Part shown: positions 60,722-64,000 of the stretch, one piece after another
How positions within the stretch are numbered: position 1 is the stretch's first letter
How the letters are laid out: each line of letters opens with the position of its first letter
Assembly: GCA_023212695.1 (NCBI GenBank)
Contig: JALCCG010000071.1
Location: 1 to 64,000, forward strand
DNA length: 64,000 nt
Direction: 5' to 3'
From: Sporisorium sorghi
Taxonomy: Eukaryota > Basidiomycota > Ustilaginomycetes > Ustilaginales > Ustilaginaceae
Program-made: the position numbers and the translations under genes
The notes under the pieces: model-generated
The model's input: only the letters and a program-made list of their open reading frames with translations
Told to the model about the DNA's origin: nothing
Database searches by the model: none

Positions 60722-62414
60722 GTTGTGTTTGGCAATTGTGAGAGAGAACACGGTGCGTTTGTGGGGTAGTGAATGTGCACGAGATGATGCTGCGGAGAAG
60801 GAAAGATGAAGGGCATCGCATGTCGAGAAGAACAAGAAAAATTCAAATCGACATTGTGGAGAAGGAGCGAGCCGGTTTGCAGCTTTGGATAAACGGGCAC
60901 GGACCGCACACCATGCTTCTCACCCGGCGGACGGCGGATGCTACCGCTCTCGCCTGCGCAAGCCACACTCTGCTCGCTCGCTCGCCTGCAGCGGATGCGT
61001 ACGTGCATGCATACAGGGAAAGAGAGGTCAGAGAGAGGAAAATTGGCTGCTTCTGTGCAAGGCAACGGCTCGTCTACGGAACGGACGGCTCAGAAGCGGA
61101 CCGCAATCTCGGCTAGCCGGACCGGTCAAAGGCTCGTTGAGGGGATCCGAGTGCTGCTCTAGTGCCTGTAGCCACAGAGGTCATAACTCATGCAGTTCAT
61201 GCAACGGGGATTTTATTCTCCGAACACTCTCGAACAGCTTCCATGGCGCCTTTTATCATCAAGGGCCGCTAACACTTGTCGCGTGCCAGCCGGGACCCGA
61301 CAAAGCCGCAACGATAGGCTGATGGTAAGCAGCGTAGCATCTTTCAGCGAATGCGGACCGTTGCAACCTTCGAGGCGTGACCATCGCAAAGCCGTTCATA
61401 TCCGCATAGGCAAGCAAGCTTTTTCCCACGTTGTGCGAGCAGATAAATTTTTTTTTGTGCCAATTTGACAGTCGAAAGAAATTTTCCTGGAAGCGGCGGT
61501 CGAGATGCGCTTTTTGCCGAGCTAGAATTCTGTGATTTTTCAGCTGTTGGACGCGCTTCGTACAGCAAACAAATGGCACAGCAGCAGCAAGCATGCTGTA
61601 AAAGACGACTCCTGCTCGGGGCGACGGCGTTCAGTCGACAGCGGGGTCCCCCACCGGTCCGCGATGCCACACTCGATTAGTGCCGTATGCAGCGTATAAC
61701 AAAATATTCCCCGCCTTTGCCCGTACGACGAGTTGGCCGACTGTGTGTGTGTGCTTCCCTGCCTCTCTTGATTGGTCGCTGTTTCTCGAATTCAAACACC
61801 GCCCGCTCACGACGATGCCAACGGCAACGGCCATGCACTTGCTCCCACCATCGTTGTGCTGCTGTGTACTGTGTACGGTGGGTGGTGTACCACACCTCGA
61901 TGCACCTCGGCCCCACACTTTGGTCATGCTTTCCCGCACTTGCTAAGCTACCCCACATGAGCACACACACTTTCACAGCGGCGATGACCAGATCCTCGTT
62001 TCACCCCGTTTCGCCAGCGGTGGGGCTCCTGTTCTCGTAAGAATCGCACCGGTCAACATTTTCGCTCAGAAGTCGCCATGCCGTTCCAGACCCCATCTTC
62101 TGGCCTCTCTCTCTCTCCCGCTCGCTCCGCAACTTTTTCCCTGTCTCTCTGATTCATGCGGGTCCCCAGAACCTGTCGCTCCATCCGTGCTACCCTTGAC
62201 TAGAACAGTCAACCTTGTGTCTTTGTTACCGGCGGCCCGAAGTACCGTACTCTTCTTCTTCCTGTGAGTTTGAGTGCACGCTAGCTTGGTCGTGCCTGAT
62301 TCGTGACATCCCGTCGGCGCCCTGTCTTCCTGGTGAGAGGCCCCATGCAGAGTGGCTTGCCGTTGCATAAACAGACCGTGCACGAGTTGCTGCTAACTAC
62401 TCCAGATTTCTTCT

Positions 62415-62461
<47 letters not shown>

Positions 62462-62554
62462 CCACCCGCTTCTCCTTCTCCCTTTTCCCTTTTTTTTTTC
62501 CCCCCCCCTTTCTCTCCCTCCCACCCCTCCCCTCCTTCTCGACCATCGACCACC
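60722..62554. promoter_or_regulatory. divergent promoter with T45, SMP-30-like gene / sugar transporter
   Basis: A 1.8 kb interval between divergent starts with no convincing gene. Near the transporter it holds T45 at 62417-62461 followed by about 90 bases of almost pure pyrimidine up to the start codon, including a C9-type run near 62501. CT repeats also occur near 62105-62120. Confidence 0.55.
62417..62461. repeat. T45 homopolymer
   Basis: An uninterrupted run of 45 T, less than 100 bases upstream of the transporter start codon. Confidence 0.95.
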
Positions 62555-64000
62555 ATGGGGACTTACAACTACAACCCTCGCCGCATCTCGAACGACTACT
62601 TCGGCGTCGACGTCGGCCTTCGTGGCAAGGCGCTGCTGTCGGTTATCACCGCCAGTTGTGCCGGTGGATTTCTGCTCGTTGGTTATGGTAAGTTTTTTTT
62701 TTTTTTTTTTTTTCCGCGCGTCACAACTTGCTCCTCAGCATCGACTGACACTCAACATCGACTTGAATGGCACACAATCAAGACAACGGCGTGATGGGTG
62801 GAATCGTGAACCTGGGAGAGTTCAACAAGACCTTCAACAACCCGGACGCCAACACGATCGGCAACATTGTCTCGCTCTACGAAATCGGTTGCTTCATCGG
62901 TGCCCTCGCGACTTTTTTCGTCGGGGACGTCCTCGGTCGTCGCCGCACCATCCTCCTCAGCTCCCTCCTCATGATCGCTGGCGCCATCGTACAGGCTGCT
63001 AGCAACACCGTCGGCGTCATGATCGCAGGCCGCCTTGTGGCAGGATTGGGGCTCGGCGCAATCAACTCGACCGTACCAATCCTTCAATCCGAGGCATCTC
63101 CCCCTGTCTCCCGTGGCCAGCTTGTCGCTCTAGACCTGACCGTACTGAACTGCGGGATCGCGATCAGCTACTGGGTCGACTATGCCTTTGGCTTCAGCAG
63201 CCTCACCGGCAGCAAGGTGTGGCGCATTCCCATCCTGCTTCAGTGCGTCTTCATCGCCGTCCTCATGTTGACCACGCTCATCATCCCCGACTCCCCACGC
63301 TGGCTCGCTAAGAGGGGACGACACGAGGAGGCCATCGCCGTGCTCGAGCGTCTGCACAACGCATCCATCGACTCGCCCGAGGTTCAGAAGTCGTACGCCG
63401 GTATCCAGCAGGCCCTTGAGCACGAGCGTGCCGCCAGCAACACTGGCTGGAGCGCGCTCGTCGCCAGGGACAACATCCAGACCGGAAAAAGATTGTTCAT
63501 CAGCTGCTGGATTCAAGCAGCGCAGCAGCTGTCCGGCATCAACGCTCTCATTTACTACTCCGGGACGCTCTTCCAAAAATCGGTTGGCCTGGATGGCAAG
63601 AAATCGGCTCTCATGTCGGGGGGACTCAACATGTGCCTTATCCTCGGTTCGACTATCTCGTTCTTCCTGATCGACCGCGTTGGCCGCAGGAAGTTGCTCA
63701 TTCCGTGCATTGCTGGTATGTCCGCCGTCATGTGCGTTCAGACCGGGCTGGTCAAGGTGATCCAGGTTCACTTGGCTCAGAACCTCGCTGTGCCTGGCGC
63801 CTACGGCCGTGCTGCCTCGGCGATGCTGTTCGTGTTCGAATTCTTCTTCTCGCTCGGTTTCCAGGCTACCGTCTGGCTGATCCCCTCCGAGGTGCTTCCC
63901 CTGCTCATCCGAACCAAGGGATCCGCCCTTTCCACCGCCTCGAACTGGATCTTCAACTTTGCCGTCGTCAAGTTCACCCCTAGTGCGCTCCAGAACAAGA
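62555..64000 (+). CDS. MFS sugar transporter, 5' part, two exons, runs off the window
   Basis: Exon 1 is 62555-62687 and exon 2 begins at 62783; the gene continues past the window. The 95-nt intron has GTAAGT followed directly by T21, a CTGAC branch site near 62745 and an unusual AAG acceptor. That acceptor is the one that restores the family sequence Gly-Tyr-Asp-Asn-Gly-Val-Met-Gly-Gly. Hexose-type transporters of the major facilitator family carry sugars across the plasma membrane. Markers in order: GRRRTIL after the second helix, GRLVAGLGLGAINSTVPILQ, the Pro-Asp-Ser-Pro-Arg-Trp-Leu motif after helix 6, QQLSGINALIYYSG in helix 7, and DRVGRRKLL. About ten of twelve helices are inside the window. 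Similar fungal proteins transport glucose, fructose, xylose or quinate; the substrate cannot be chosen here. Confidence 0.9.
62693..62713. repeat. T21 run just after a splice donor
   Basis: A run of 21 T that begins with the last T of the GTAAGT donor of the transporter intron. Confidence 0.95.

Overview
This window is nuclear DNA of a fungus, most likely a smut or smut-like basidiomycetous yeast (Ustilaginales: Ustilago, Sporisorium, Pseudozyma or Moesziomyces type). The inference rests on compact GC-rich genes with few, short (57-96 nt) introns, on fungal families (copper-fist factor, WOPR factor, DUF2408, Mam3/CNNM, Ara2, Hmt1-type ABC) and on long serine/alanine-rich disordered regions. 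I had no database, so the genus is not established.

Layout. 0.7-12.6 kb: a polytopic membrane protein, an aprataxin-like HIT protein, a membrane-anchored thioredoxin-fold protein, ornithine acetyltransferase (ArgJ), a CENP-N/Chl4 kinetochore protein, a MICOS subunit of Mic19 type and pyridoxal kinase. 12.9-25 kb: RED-like spliceosomal protein, copper-fist transcription factor, the splicing factor Clf1 and the histone H3K4 methyltransferase Set1. 25-29.3 kb: retromer Vps29, a three-exon SmE gene, a three-exon Arl1 GTPase and a three-exon small unknown gene. 30.4-43 kb: Mam3/CNNM-like protein, D-arabinose dehydrogenase, proteasome Rpn6, a PLP aminotransferase and an Hmt1/ABCB6-type ABC transporter. 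43.7-50.1 kb: a DUF2408 protein with three internal repeats and an FG nucleoporin with a Ran-binding domain. 50.1-55.5 kb: a 5.3 kb stretch with no recognisable gene, directly upstream of a WOPR-family (Wor1/Ros1/Pac2) regulator. 58.8-64 kb: a small helical protein, an SMP-30/gluconolactonase-like protein and the 5' part of a sugar transporter that runs off the window.

The genes are mostly housekeeping and do not form one pathway. Three encode spliceosome components (RED, Clf1, SmE). Several neighbours are divergent pairs sharing a 0.3-0.9 kb promoter, and many of these promoters hold an uninterrupted A or T run of 16-45 bases. The clearest irregularities are a false 10-N assembly gap at 57971 flanked by two noisy copies of one locus, the gene-free region in front of the WOPR regulator, apparent loss of catalytic or zinc-binding residues in the aprataxin-like and thioredoxin-like proteins, and an intron of exactly 81 nt in the Mic19-like gene that keeps the frame whether or not it is removed. 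No CRISPR array, tRNA, rRNA or intact transposon was seen.
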